From NCBI GenBank assembly GCA_024636635.1, contig JAGXGV010000062.1:1-33427 (forward strand): a stretch of DNA of 33,427 nucleotides. The letters are read 5' to 3'. The translations under genes and the position numbers were made by a program. The notes under the pieces were generated by a model, which was given only the letters and a program-made list of their open reading frames with translations, had not been told where the DNA came from and made no database searches. Source of the stretch: Puniceibacterium sp. GTDB taxonomy: Bacteria > Pseudomonadota > Alphaproteobacteria > Rhodobacterales > Rhodobacteraceae. Of the stretch, positions 16,463 to 25,436 are shown piece by piece. Within the stretch, counting starts at the first letter, position 1, and every line of letters starts with the position of its first letter.

Positions 16463-17967
16463 CCCCCATCCTGTCCGCGCAGAAGATCATCCGACGCTTT
16501 GGACCGATCCAGGTCCTGCATGGCGTTGATTTCGATCTTGTTCCCGGTCAGGTCCATGCGCTGATCGGGGAAAATGGCGCGGGCAAGTCGACGATGATGA
16601 AGATCCTTGGCGGGTATCTGGCGCCGTCAGGTGGAGATCTTCTTCTGGATGGTGCGCCGGTGCAGTTCACCGACCAGAAACAGGCCGAGGCTGCCGGTAT
16701 CCTGATGATCCATCAGGAGTTCAACCTTGCCCTGCAACTGACTGTCGAAGAGAACATCTTTCTGGGTCGTGAGAAGAAGCGCGGTTTGTTTCTAGATCAC
16801 AAGGGGATGCAGGACGAAGCTAAAGTCTTGCTTGAACGACTGAACTGCCATGTGGACCCACGCACGCGCATCCGCGACCTGTCGGTTCCCAACCGCCAGA
16901 TGGTCGAGATTGCCCGCGCGCTGGGGCGCAATGCCCGCGTGCTGATCATGGACGAACCGACCGCTGTCCTGACCAACCGCGAAACGGACATCCTGCTGGA
17001 GCAGATCGACCGGTTGCGTGCCCATGGCACCGCGATCCTTTACACCTCGCACAAGCTGGACGAGATTCGCCGTATCGCGGACCGGGTCACCGTGCTGCGT
17101 GATGGCCAGCATGTGCTGACGCGGGACGCCGCCGGTTTCACCGAGGATGCCATGGCCACGGCGATGGTGGGGCGCGAGCTGAGCGACCTGTTCCCGAGCA
17201 AGCCGGTGCCGCAGGAGGAGATCGTGCTGAGCGTCGGGAACCTGACTGTGCCCGGACGGGTGCGCGATGCGTCCTTCACGCTGAGACGGGGCGAGGTGCT
17301 GGGCTTTGCCGGTCTGGTCGGGGCCGGACGGACCGAGCTGATGGAGGGCATCGTCGGGCTGCGCCCCGCGACTGGAACGGTCCAGGTGATGGGCAAGGCG
17401 CTAAAGCCCGGGTCAGTCCTGGCGGCGCGCGAGGCCGGGCTGGTCTATCTGACAGAAGATCGCAAGGACAAGGGGCTGCTGCTGGGCAAGAACCTCACAG
17501 AGAACCTGACCTTGCTGGCGCTTGACCGGTTCGGCCGGGTCCGGATCGACAAGCAGGCCGAGGATGCCGCCCTGACCACGGCAATCCGCGAGTTCGACAT
17601 CCGCGTGAACGACCGGGCCATGACCGCAGGCAGCCTGTCCGGGGGCAATCAGCAAAAGTTGCTGCTGGCCAAGACCATGCTGGCCGAGCCGCAGATCGTC
17701 ATCATCGACGAGCCGACACGCGGCATCGACATCGGCACCAAGCAGCAGATCTATGATTTCATCGCCGCGCTTGCCGCACGGGGCAAGAGCATCATCGTCG
17801 TCTCGTCCGAACTGCCCGAGGTGATCGGCCTTGCCTCGCGCGTCATCGTGATGGGGCGTGGCCATATCGCGGGTGAGTTGAGCGGCGCGGCAATCACCGA
17901 GGATGCGATACTGCGCCTGGCCATGGGTGTCGCGGCCGATGACGCCGCAGAAAGGGAAACAGCATGA
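16459..17967 (+). CDS. Sugar ABC transporter ATPase (RbsA-like, two NBDs)
   Basis: 502 residues with two tandem nucleotide-binding domains. NBD1 has Walker A GENGAGKS (37-44) and Walker B VLIMDEPT. NBD2 has a degenerate Walker A (GLVGAGRTE), signature LSGGNQQKLLLAK and Walker B IVIIDEPTRGID. The degenerate second P-loop is normal for RbsA/XylG/MglA proteins. The GTG start overlaps the previous stop, and its own stop overlaps the permease start (ATGA, 17964-17967). It energises import of a monosaccharide-like substrate at the inner membrane. Confidence 0.94.
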   Translation: MTPILSAQKIIRRFGPIQVLHGVDFDLVPGQVHALIGENGAGKSTMMKILGGYLAPSGGDLLLDGAPVQFTDQKQAEAAGILMIHQEFNLALQLTVEENIFLGREKKRGLFLDHKGMQDEAKVLLERLNCHVDPRTRIRDLSVPNRQMVEIARALGRNARVLIMDEPTAVLTNRETDILLEQIDRLRAHGTAILYTSHKLDEIRRIADRVTVLRDGQHVLTRDAAGFTEDAMATAMVGRELSDLFPSKPVPQEEIVLSVGNLTVPGRVRDASFTLRRGEVLGFAGLVGAGRTELMEGIVGLRPATGTVQVMGKALKPGSVLAAREAGLVYLTEDRKDKGLLLGKNLTENLTLLALDRFGRVRIDKQAEDAALTTAIREFDIRVNDRAMTAGSLSGGNQQKLLLAKTMLAEPQIVIIDEPTRGIDIGTKQQIYDFIAALAARGKSIIVVSSELPEVIGLASRVIVMGRGHIAGELSGAAITEDAILRLAMGVAADDAAERETA

Positions 17968-18959
17968 GCGACACGACCTTGGCCGCGCCGAAGCGCCGCC
18001 GCCTGAACCTGCATGTGCTGGGGCCGGTGCTGGCCCTGGTGGCACTGATCATCCTGGGCGCCTCGCTCAACTCGAATTTCCTGGGCTACGGGAACGTGAC
18101 AAACGTTCTGGCCCGGTCGGCATTCATCGGCATCATCGCCGTGGGCATGACCTTTGTGATCACGGCAGGTGGCATCGACCTGTCGGTGGGGTCGATGGCG
18201 GCCTTTGTCGCCGGTGTGATGATCATGGCGATGAATTCGATGATCCCGACGCTTGGTGTCGGTGTACCGCTGATCCTGGCCGGCATGGCGGTGGCTTTGC
18301 TGGCCGGCCTTGCTGCGGGGCTGCTGAACGGTTTCCTGATTTCCAAAATCGGGATCGAGGCGTTCATCGTCACGCTGGGATCGATGGGCATCTACCGCAG
18401 CCTTGTCACCTGGCTGGCCGATGGCGGCACACTGTCGCTTGATTTCGAGGCACGGGGCTTTTACCGCCCGGTCTATTACGAGGGAATCCTGGGTGTTGCC
18501 TGGCCGATCATCGTCTTTGCCATCGTCGCCATACTGGGCGAACTGGCCATGCGACACACGCCGTTCGGGCGCCATTGCGCCGCGATCGGGGCCAACGAAC
18601 AGGTGGCGAAGTATTCCGCCGTCAAGGTCGATCGCGTGCGCATGGGCACCTACGTCCTGCTTGGCATGCTGGTGGGTCTTGCGACCATCATGTATGTGCC
18701 CCGGCTCGGGTCGGCCTCGGGGTCCACCGGGGTGCTGTGGGAACTTGAGGCGATTGCCGCGGTGATCATCGGCGGCACCGTGCTCAAGGGCGGATTCGGC
18801 CGCGTCTGGGGCACCGTGGTAGGTGTGCTGATCCTGAGCCTCATCGACAATATTCTCAATCTCGCCTCGATCGTCAGCCCGTATCTGAACGGCGCGATCC
18901 AGGGGGTCATCGTCATCCTTGCTGTGATCTTGCAGCGGGACAGAAAGTCCGCCGACTAG
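17964..18959 (+). CDS. Sugar ABC transporter permease (RbsC-like)
   Basis: 331 residues, strongly hydrophobic with about 8-10 membrane helices. Family phrases are visible: GMTFVITAGGIDLSVGSM near residues 57-75, GLLNGFLISKIGIEAFIVTL, and AAIGANEQVAKYSAVKVDRV in the cytoplasmic coupling loop. It is cotranslated with the ATPase gene and 21 bp from the binding-protein gene. It presumably works as a homodimer in the inner membrane. Confidence 0.94.
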   Translation: MSDTTLAAPKRRRLNLHVLGPVLALVALIILGASLNSNFLGYGNVTNVLARSAFIGIIAVGMTFVITAGGIDLSVGSMAAFVAGVMIMAMNSMIPTLGVGVPLILAGMAVALLAGLAAGLLNGFLISKIGIEAFIVTLGSMGIYRSLVTWLADGGTLSLDFEARGFYRPVYYEGILGVAWPIIVFAIVAILGELAMRHTPFGRHCAAIGANEQVAKYSAVKVDRVRMGTYVLLGMLVGLATIMYVPRLGSASGSTGVLWELEAIAAVIIGGTVLKGGFGRVWGTVVGVLILSLIDNILNLASIVSPYLNGAIQGVIVILAVILQRDRKSAD

Positions 18960-18980
18960 CGGCAATAAGGGAGGAAAATC

Positions 18981-19934
18981 ATGAAACGCAGAGACATCTT
19001 CAAAGGCGCGGCTCTTGGCCTTGCGCTGGCGGCAGGCCCGGCAGCGGCGCAGGACCAGACCTACACCATCGGTGTGGCGATCCCGTCGGCCACGCACGGC
19101 TTCATGGGCGGCCTGAACTACCATGCGCAGGACAGCATCAAGCGGCTCGAGGCGACCTATCCGCAACTGAGCTTTGTTCTTGCCACGGCGGGTGATGCGG
19201 GCAAGATGGTGAACGACATCGAGGACATGGTGGCGACGCGCGACATCGACGCCCTCGTGGTGCTGCCCTTCGAATCCGAGCCGCTGACGTCGCCGGTCCA
19301 GGCCGTCGCAGAGGCGGGCATCTGGGTCACGGTCGTTGACCGCGGCCTGTCGGTCGAGGGGATCGAGGATCTTTATGTGGCGGGCGACAACCCTGGTTTC
19401 GGGCGTACGGCGGGGGAATATTTCGCCGAGAACCTGAACGAGGGTGACAACATTGTCGTGCTGCGCGGCATTCCCACAACGCTGGACAACGAACGGGTCG
19501 AGGCGTTTCAGGCGGCCATCGAAGGGTCCGGCATCAACGTGCTGGACATGCAGCACGGCAACTGGAACCGCGACGATGCGTTCAACGTGATGCAGGATTT
19601 CCTGTCCAAGCATGAAGACATCGACGCGGTCTGGGCGGCGGATGACGACATGGCCATCGGCGTGCTCGAAGCCATCGCGCAGGCCGACCGCGCCGAAGAG
19701 ATGTGGGTTGTTGGCGGTGCCGGGATGAAAGAGATCATCAAGCGGATCATGGACGGCGATCCGCGGCTTCCGGTCAACGTGACCTATCCGCCCGCACAGA
19801 TCGCCACGGCGATCGAGTTGACGGCGCTTGGCCTTGTTTCCGAAACCCCGGTGTCGGGGCGGTTCATCATCGGCAGCCAGCTGGTGACGCCGGAAAATGC
19901 GGAAAGTTTCTATTTCCCCGACAGCCCGTTCTGA
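18981..19934 (+). CDS. Sugar ABC transporter substrate-binding protein (RbsB-like)
   Basis: 317 residues. The signal sequence MKRRDIFKGAALGLALAAGP has a twin-arginine-like RRDIFK before the hydrophobic core and likely cleavage after AAA-Q, so Tat export is possible, although most of the family use Sec. The mature part is a type I periplasmic binding protein (YTIGVAIPSATHGFMGGLNY, DALVVLPFESEPL, VAGDNPGFGRTAGEYF, VWAADDDMAIGVLEA). The ligand is unknown. It is the last gene of the operon: GGGAGG precedes the start and a strong terminator follows 20 bp after the stop. Confidence 0.93.
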   Translation: MKRRDIFKGAALGLALAAGPAAAQDQTYTIGVAIPSATHGFMGGLNYHAQDSIKRLEATYPQLSFVLATAGDAGKMVNDIEDMVATRDIDALVVLPFESEPLTSPVQAVAEAGIWVTVVDRGLSVEGIEDLYVAGDNPGFGRTAGEYFAENLNEGDNIVVLRGIPTTLDNERVEAFQAAIEGSGINVLDMQHGNWNRDDAFNVMQDFLSKHEDIDAVWAADDDMAIGVLEAIAQADRAEEMWVVGGAGMKEIIKRIMDGDPRLPVNVTYPPAQIATAIELTALGLVSETPVSGRFIIGSQLVTPENAESFYFPDSPF

Positions 19935-19954
19935 TCGGATTGTAGCGACACGAC

Positions 19955-19986
19955 AAAGGCCCGGACAGTGATGTCCGGGCCTTTTT
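19955..19986 (+). terminator. Rho-independent terminator of the sugar operon
   Basis: AAAGGCCCGGACA (19955-19967) pairs perfectly with TGTCCGGGCCTTT (19972-19984), a 13-bp stem with GTGA loop, running into a T5 tract (19982-19986). The A-run at the 5' side would make it partly active on the minus strand too. Confidence 0.92.
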
Positions 19987-20096
19987 GCGTCCGGCAGGGT
20001 CTGACGGCGCCGCGATACCCGGCGTGGCGGCAAGCTTGGTTGTTCCGCCCGCCGCCGATCCGCGCTAGACGAGCGCAGGCAACCGGAGGGGCAGGG

Positions 20097-20576
20097 ATGA
20101 GCGAAGAACGGATTCTGGCAAAGGTCGGCGCCTCGGCACCGCGGCGGGTGATCGGTGTTGGTATGCTCTGGCTGCTGGGCGGGCTGATGATCTACGTGGC
20201 GACAGTCGCGCCGCCGTCTGTGGGCTGGCGGATGATCCTGATCCTGCTGGGGGCGGGGGCGATCTGGCTGGGATACAGGATGCTGCGCGCGACCACCGTC
20301 ACGCTTTTGCTGACGCAGCACGAATTGCGCGACACCGAGGGCACGGTTCTGGCACGGGTCGCGGATATCGAGAAGATCGACAGGGGGGCGTTTGCGCTCA
20401 AGCCGTCGAACGGGTTCACGCTGATCCTCAAGCAGCCGCAAACGCGCTGCTGGCGGCCGGGGCTCTGGTGGCGGCTGGGTCGGCGTGTGGCGGTGGGCGG
20501 GGTCACCCCGGGTTCGCAGACCCGGCCCATGGCCGATATGCTGGCCGCCCTTGTCGCAGGCACGGGGCCATCCTGA
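20097..20576 (+). CDS. Small two-helix membrane protein of unknown function
   Basis: 159 residues from the ATG at 20097, with GGAGGGG about 10 bases upstream. The frame is open back to 19968, but that would run through the terminator. Two membrane helices are at about 18-36 and 44-60, followed by a ~95-residue soluble region with beta-rich pattern (VTLLLTQHELRDTEGTVLAR, then IEKIDRGAFALKPSNGFTLI). The layout resembles small PH-like/YcxB-type membrane proteins common in Rhodobacteraceae, but no family can be named with certainty. It is a single gene between a terminator and the convergent Tad-like operon. Confidence 0.7.
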   Translation: MSEERILAKVGASAPRRVIGVGMLWLLGGLMIYVATVAPPSVGWRMILILLGAGAIWLGYRMLRATTVTLLLTQHELRDTEGTVLARVADIEKIDRGAFALKPSNGFTLILKQPQTRCWRPGLWWRLGRRVAVGGVTPGSQTRPMADMLAALVAGTGPS

Positions 20577-20616
20577 CGGACAGCCCCGAACGTTCTTTGC
20601 GGAATGCCTTTAACTG

Positions 20617-21312
20617 TCAGGCGCCGCTGCTGCCCGAGGGTTCGATGTTGTTCGAGCCGTCCGAATTGGTGCAGTCGGTGGCGTTCTCTGCGTTGTTATT
20701 GCAGAGCGATCCGCCCGGAGCGTCCTGGTCGCCATTACCCCAGCCATTGTTGCCTTTGATATAATCGCTGTGCAGGATCTGTGGAGCAAAGCGCGGGCGT
20801 GTGAAGGAATAGGTCCTGATGCGGAAATTATCGAGACCGACCTTGAAAACAGGAATGTAATCGTCCCAGGTTTCGACGATGATTAGCTGATCACTGTGTG
20901 CCATGATTGGCAGACGATCCGTGTAAGATGTCATGTCCGCTGTTACCAGAGCGGGATAGGCGCCGCGTGTCTCGGACCACTCAACGTTGTAACGGTCTTT
21001 CTTCTTGTCGTAGCTGACCACCGTGATCCGCAAGTCGGTTTCGGCACCTGATGACTTGTCCAGCATATAGAGGAGTTCGCGGGAATTGTCGATGTAGGCG
21101 TCGTTTACCGGTTCGGTTTCGCGCGAAAGCATGTCGCCAATGGTGTAATTGCCTTTCTGGTTCACCGACTGCTGGCGGAATACGTCAAAGTAGACCCAGG
21201 ATGCTCCGAAAATCCAGAGAAGGCTGGGAAAGACGATCATTGCCTCGACGGTGATATAGCCTTGAGTGTCCGCGCGGAAATTCCGCAGTCTCGAAATAAG
21301 GGCTTTCAACAT
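20617..21312 (-). CDS. TadE/pilus-assembly-like protein with Asn/Gly-rich C-tail
   Basis: 231 residues from the ATG at 21310-21312 (GGAG ribosome-binding site). A short basic N-terminus is followed by RADTQGYITVEAMIVFPSLL and one membrane helix (~20-42), the layout of TadE-type minor pseudopilins. The ~190-residue extracytoplasmic part ends in an unusual low-complexity tail rich in Gly, Asn, Asp and Ser that contains two cysteines (SLCNNNAENATDC). It is last of three minus-strand genes; its start lies 10 bp after the preceding stop. Probably part of a Tad/Flp-type surface assembly; the role is inferred from the neighbours. Confidence 0.75.
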   Translation of the reverse strand: MLKALISRLRNFRADTQGYITVEAMIVFPSLLWIFGASWVYFDVFRQQSVNQKGNYTIGDMLSRETEPVNDAYIDNSRELLYMLDKSSGAETDLRITVVSYDKKKDRYNVEWSETRGAYPALVTADMTSYTDRLPIMAHSDQLIIVETWDDYIPVFKVGLDNFRIRTYSFTRPRFAPQILHSDYIKGNNGWGNGDQDAPGGSLCNNNAENATDCTNSDGSNNIEPSGSSGA

Positions 21313-21322
21313 GACTTTCTCC

Positions 21323-21859
21323 TCAGCTCGGTTCTTGTACGAAGGCAGAATAGGAAACCAGGCCACTGTATCCCTGATCGTCTTTGCCGAGCGCAGAACT
21401 GAGGTAGCCGGCTGGTGAAATCGGCTTGAACTTGAAGCACGCTCGCAACATCATCATTTCATTGCCGCGACCGTATTCGAAGTTTCTGGCCGGGTTGACC
21501 TCTAGTGCAGTGTCGACGCAGTCAGCCGATTGATGAGGTTCAACCCACTGACGAATGTTCAGTTTGATCATTTCAAGTTTCAGAAGGTTCGAACAGTCGG
21601 GAAGGATTGCCGCTGCGTCACAAATCGACTGTTTCAACGTGTCATGAGTGTAGTTCGTGCCGGTGGCCAAGCGAACCTCGCGAACGGTTTCGTCCAGGGC
21701 CCGTTCCAGGGCCGTGTGCCGCATCGTGAGTGTGCCGACTTCGATGCCGGACAGGATAACACCTAGAAAAACGGGCATCCAAAGGGCGAAGGGGACCACC
21801 ATGGACCCCTCCTCGGTGTCGCGAAAACGACGGAGGGTGTTGTAAAGGGAGCGGATCAT
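21323..21859 (-). CDS. TadE-like protein
   Basis: 178 residues from the ATG at 21857-21859, which overlaps the stop of the upstream gene (ATGA). The N-terminal RFRDTEEGSMVVPFALWMPV and following membrane helix (~19-42) match the TadE pattern: a short cytoplasmic segment with acidic E-G before the helix. The periplasmic domain has four cysteines (two in CDAAAILPDC) that may form disulfides. It is the middle gene of the trio. The open frame continues upstream to 21961 only as overlap with the TadG-like gene. Confidence 0.78.
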   Translation of the reverse strand: MIRSLYNTLRRFRDTEEGSMVVPFALWMPVFLGVILSGIEVGTLTMRHTALERALDETVREVRLATGTNYTHDTLKQSICDAAAILPDCSNLLKLEMIKLNIRQWVEPHQSADCVDTALEVNPARNFEYGRGNEMMMLRACFKFKPISPAGYLSSALGKDDQGYSGLVSYSAFVQEPS

Positions 21860-23283
21860 TGTGTGAGCCTCAACTGGTTGATCGCGCGGGCGATTGAATA
21901 AAATGCGTCCTGGATTTCGGTGCCCTCGACCCGGAAGAAATGGGCCGGAGAGGAAGCGCACTGGCGCATCACGTTCGCGCCATGGTCAGTGACTTCGAAG
22001 CCGATGGACCAGATCACGATGTTGTTTGCTTTTGCCGCGTCGCAGACGTCGTCAAGCAGGGAGTCGCCCAGGTTTGCGTCATATTTCTGGGTGTAGAAGG
22101 TCCCCCAGCTGCGCGAAGACACGTTGCGCTGCAGATAGTACCAGAGGTTGTAGCGGTCCCAGTTGGCGATTTCACTGGAGGAATCATAGGCCCAGTTCTG
22201 GATGCGGAACGATCTGTCGTGCTGGCCGTCCGTCATCAGGACCACGGTCTTGAGCGTTTCGACATCGTTGTAGGCGGCGGGGCGACCCTGGAACACGCTG
22301 TCGACGGAACCGTTCTGGATCAGCGAACTGGCGATGTTGCGCGTCGAGGGATCAAGCAGGGCCGTGCCCCATTTCATTCCCATGAAGATCGAGGTGCCGG
22401 CACGCGGACGAAGCTGGGCCACCTGCGCCTTGAGCGCCGCGGCATTCTGGCTGAACGGATTGATGCGTTCGTAGGTGTAGCGCGGGCAGATCGTATCTGT
22501 GAGGGTGTTGTCACTGAAATAGTTCCACTGGAAATGCTGCATCTGTTCATAGCGCATCGTGGTATTCAGGGCGGCCGAATTGAATTCCGAATTGGGAAAC
22601 TCCAGGCAGTGCGAATAGCCGTGCTTCCAGTTTACATTCATCCTGTCGGTGATGAGCGGACCGGCGTTGACATGTTCGGAATAGGGCACGAGCGAGACCG
22701 AGATGAGATCCTGAGAATCCCCATCCAGAACCGTGTCGATAAAAGTTGTCGCGGCAGACTGGAGGTTCTCGAGCCGGTTGTTGTCTTTCATCGAGCCGGA
22801 AATATCGAGCACCATGGAAATCTCGACCTTGGCGATCCTCTCTTCGGCCTGGGCCAGGCCGTCCGTGCGCATGCTTTCCACACCCAGGAGTTTCGTGAAG
22901 TTTGCAGGGTTTGTTCCGCGCGCTTGCGCGGTGACGGTCCTGTGGTTCAGGCCGTGTTCCACATTTACCGATGTCAGGTTGTCGGCGAGGCCCATCTTGG
23001 CCATGTAGTCGGTGACAACGGCTTCTGGATCGAGTGGCTGTTCGAGGGCTGCCGCGGCCAGAACCGCGCGATCCAGAGTGTTCTGGATCTTGTTGCGCTT
23101 GAGTTCGGTGTTGATCATGTCGATGCCCATCCCCCCGAAGATCATCAGGATCAGGGCGCCGGTTATGGCGACATAGGACATGGCACCGTCTTCGTCTTTG
23201 ACAAATGGCAGAACACGGCCCTCGGCCGTCAGCGGAGACCCGCAAACACCTGTTCCAGGTCGTTTCTTGAGTGCAGGCTTCAT
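21856..23283 (-). CDS. TadG-like protein with von Willebrand factor A domain
   Basis: 475 residues from the ATG at 23281-23283; an in-frame ATG at 23347-23349 is an alternative that adds 22 residues. GGGAGGAAGG lies about 16 bases before the chosen start. VKDEDGAMSYVAITGALILM leads into a membrane helix (~36-58), as in TadG. A VWA domain starts at about residue 153 with the metal-site motif DISGSM (Asp160, Ser162, Ser164), then TVVLMTDGQHD and IVIWSIGFEV. TadG-like proteins assist Flp/Tad pilus assembly or adhesion. No pilin, TadA ATPase or secretin gene is in the window, so this is an orphan or satellite tad set. Confidence 0.85.
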   Translation of the reverse strand: MKPALKKRPGTGVCGSPLTAEGRVLPFVKDEDGAMSYVAITGALILMIFGGMGIDMINTELKRNKIQNTLDRAVLAAAALEQPLDPEAVVTDYMAKMGLADNLTSVNVEHGLNHRTVTAQARGTNPANFTKLLGVESMRTDGLAQAEERIAKVEISMVLDISGSMKDNNRLENLQSAATTFIDTVLDGDSQDLISVSLVPYSEHVNAGPLITDRMNVNWKHGYSHCLEFPNSEFNSAALNTTMRYEQMQHFQWNYFSDNTLTDTICPRYTYERINPFSQNAAALKAQVAQLRPRAGTSIFMGMKWGTALLDPSTRNIASSLIQNGSVDSVFQGRPAAYNDVETLKTVVLMTDGQHDRSFRIQNWAYDSSSEIANWDRYNLWYYLQRNVSSRSWGTFYTQKYDANLGDSLLDDVCDAAKANNIVIWSIGFEVTDHGANVMRQCASSPAHFFRVEGTEIQDAFYSIARAINQLRLTQ

Positions 23284-23630
23284 TTGTGCATCCGTAACCT
23301 TCCTCCCGGATAACACCGGGAACCCGCCCCACCACTGACAGAGTTTCATTGGATATTTATCTTTGACCAAAATGGCCAAACTTTGGCGAAGATGTGCGCA
23401 ATTTTCTAAATTTTTCAGTAAATATAGGACATTACGGCGGTTTGCCGTGCTCTGTTTCTTTCGCGCGAACAACCACACGTGCCGCGTGTCACGAAGATGT
23501 CCTGATGTTGTTTCCGGCCTTGTGGCAAAAGGGGGCGTCAACCGGGCGGAACTGTCTTAGGGTGGAGGCAAGAAAAACAGGCGAACCCGAGTCGCCGAAG
23601 ATTGCGGAAAACCAGGAGAGAGGGAAAATC
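23284..23630. other. Divergent intergenic region between TadG-like gene and glutamate dehydrogenase
   Basis: 347 bp without a supported gene. It holds a perfect dyad GCCAAA-C-TTTGGC (23375-23387) and an AT-rich patch at about 23400-23430 (including TATAGG at 23423-23428), plausible as a promoter/operator region. No confident -35/-10 pair could be assigned on either strand. Confidence 0.4.
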
Positions 23631-25067
23631 ATGCCAGTCACGCCCAACCACGAACCGAGCTTTCGCGAAAGCGTCGACCTCATGTTCACCCGCGCTGTGG
23701 CGCTGATGGATCTCAGCCCGGGACTCGAGGAAAAGATCCGCGTATGCAACGCTACCTATACGGTGCGCTTCGGCGTGCGCCTGCGCGGCGCCATCCAGAC
23801 CTTTACCGGCTACCGGTCGGTTCATTCCGAACACATGGAGCCGGTCAAGGGCGGCATCCGTTATGCCATGGGAGTGAACCAGGACGAGGTCGAGGCGCTG
23901 GCGGCGCTGATGACCTACAAATGCGCGCTGGTCGAGGCGCCGTTCGGCGGATCGAAGGGGGGCTTGCGCATCGACCCCAGACTGTATGACGAACATGAAC
24001 TGGAACTGATCACCCGGCGGTTCACCTATGAACTGGCCAAGCGCGACCTGATCCATCCGTCCCAGAACGTGCCCGCGCCCGACATGGGCACCGGCGAGCG
24101 CGAGATGGCCTGGATCGCGGACCAGTATCGCCGCATGAACACCACTGACATCAACGCCGCCGCCTGCGTCACCGGCAAGCCGATCAACGCCGGCGGCATC
24201 CAGGGCAGGACCGAGGCGACAGGGCGTGGCGTGCAATACGCGCTTCAGGAATTCTTTCGCCATCCCGGGGACACCGCCAAGGCGGGCCTTTCGGGGACGC
24301 TGGATGGCAAGCGGGTGATCGTGCAAGGCCTGGGCAACGTGGGTTATCATGCCGCGAAGTTCCTGAGCCAGGAGGACGGCTGCCGCATCACCGGAGTGAT
24401 CGAATGGGACGGGGCCGTGACCGACCCCGCCGGCATCGACATCGAGGATCTGCGCCAGTGGATCGTCCTGAATGGCGGCGTCACCGGCTACACGCGGGGC
24501 AGCGTCACGCCGAACGGCACGGCGGTGCTGGAAGAGCCCTGCGACATCCTGATCCCCGCCGCGCTGGAGGCGGTGATCAACCTGGGCAATGCCCATGCCA
24601 TCAAGGCGCCGCTGATCATCGAGGCGGCGAACGGGCCGATCACCGCCGGCGCGGACGAGATCCTGCGCGACAAGGGGATCGTGATCATCCCGGATATGTA
24701 CGCCAATGCCGGGGGCGTCACGGTGTCCTATTTCGAATGGGTCAAGAACCTGAGCCATATCCGGTTCGGGCGGATGCAGCGCCGACAGGAAGAGACGCGG
24801 CATCAGCTGGTGGTTGATGAACTGGAAAGGATTTCGGATTCGCTGGGCAAGACATGGTCGCTGAGTCCGGATTTCAAGCAGAAGTACCTGCGCGGTGCGG
24901 GCGAACTGGAACTGGTGCGGTCGGGCCTTGATGACACGATGCGCGCCGCCTACCAATCCATGCGCGAGGTCTGGCACGGGCGCGGCGACGTCCATGACCT
25001 GCGCACGGCGGCCTATCTGGTGTCGATCGGCAAGGTGGCCGCCAGCTACCGTGCCAAGGGGTTGTGA
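23631..25067 (+). CDS. Glutamate dehydrogenase (Glu/Leu/Phe/Val dehydrogenase family)
   Basis: 478 residues from the ATG at 23631, with AGGAGAGAGGG just upstream; the frame is open back to 23394, but that part is intergenic. The substrate-binding half carries HMEPVKGGIRYAMGVNQDEV, MTYKCALVEAPFGGSKGG (Lys97 and Lys109) and VPAPDMGTG. The nucleotide-binding half has VIVQGLGNVGYHAAKF (GxGxxG). It interconverts glutamate and 2-oxoglutarate plus ammonia in the cytoplasm. Family members acting on branched-chain or aromatic amino acids are shorter; the length and the glycine-rich loop favour glutamate. Coenzyme preference cannot be decided by eye. Confidence 0.9.
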   Translation: MPVTPNHEPSFRESVDLMFTRAVALMDLSPGLEEKIRVCNATYTVRFGVRLRGAIQTFTGYRSVHSEHMEPVKGGIRYAMGVNQDEVEALAALMTYKCALVEAPFGGSKGGLRIDPRLYDEHELELITRRFTYELAKRDLIHPSQNVPAPDMGTGEREMAWIADQYRRMNTTDINAAACVTGKPINAGGIQGRTEATGRGVQYALQEFFRHPGDTAKAGLSGTLDGKRVIVQGLGNVGYHAAKFLSQEDGCRITGVIEWDGAVTDPAGIDIEDLRQWIVLNGGVTGYTRGSVTPNGTAVLEEPCDILIPAALEAVINLGNAHAIKAPLIIEAANGPITAGADEILRDKGIVIIPDMYANAGGVTVSYFEWVKNLSHIRFGRMQRRQEETRHQLVVDELERISDSLGKTWSLSPDFKQKYLRGAGELELVRSGLDDTMRAAYQSMREVWHGRGDVHDLRTAAYLVSIGKVAASYRAKGL

Positions 25068-25436
25068 CCGGGGGCATCGCGCGGCTTTTCCCTTGCGCGT
25101 GCTGGTGCAGGATTTGCACAGGCCGGTAACAGACAGGGGGCGGGGCGATGCAGTCTGAACTGGAATTGTTCGGCTCCTGTGGTGCGGTGGCGCAAGTGCC
25201 GAGCTCAGCGCAACGCGCGTCGGCTTATGTCTGACCGGCTGGTCCGGCGCGCATGAGCTACAGCCGGTGTCGCATTCCGTAGGAGTTTCTGATCCTGGCC
25301 TACCGGTCCATGGCGGGCACGCTTTTGCGCGATCCAGACACGGCAATGTCATCGGCAAGCGCCCGCGCGCAAGGGTGACTCCGTCTGCGCGTGCCGCTAA
25401 CCTGTGTTTCGGAATTTTGCAGACAGGACAGAGACC
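25068..25436. other. Intergenic region, 369 bp
   Basis: No convincing gene, terminator or promoter was found. A 28-codon reading frame at 25148-25234 (MQSELELFGSCGAVAQ...) follows a GGGGGCGGGG stretch. It might be a small peptide or a gene remnant, but support is too weak to call it. Confidence 0.4.

Noticed and set aside
17751..20441. A long (896-codon) open frame on the minus strand
   Set aside because: It is antisense to the ABC transporter genes, crosses the strong terminator at 19955-19986, and its Arg/His/Asp/Gln-rich content is typical of a shadow frame in high-GC DNA.
25148..25234. A 28-codon frame MQSELELFGSCGAVAQ...
   Set aside because: There is a possible ribosome-binding region, but the frame is very short and unrecognised; kept only as a note in the intergenic entry.
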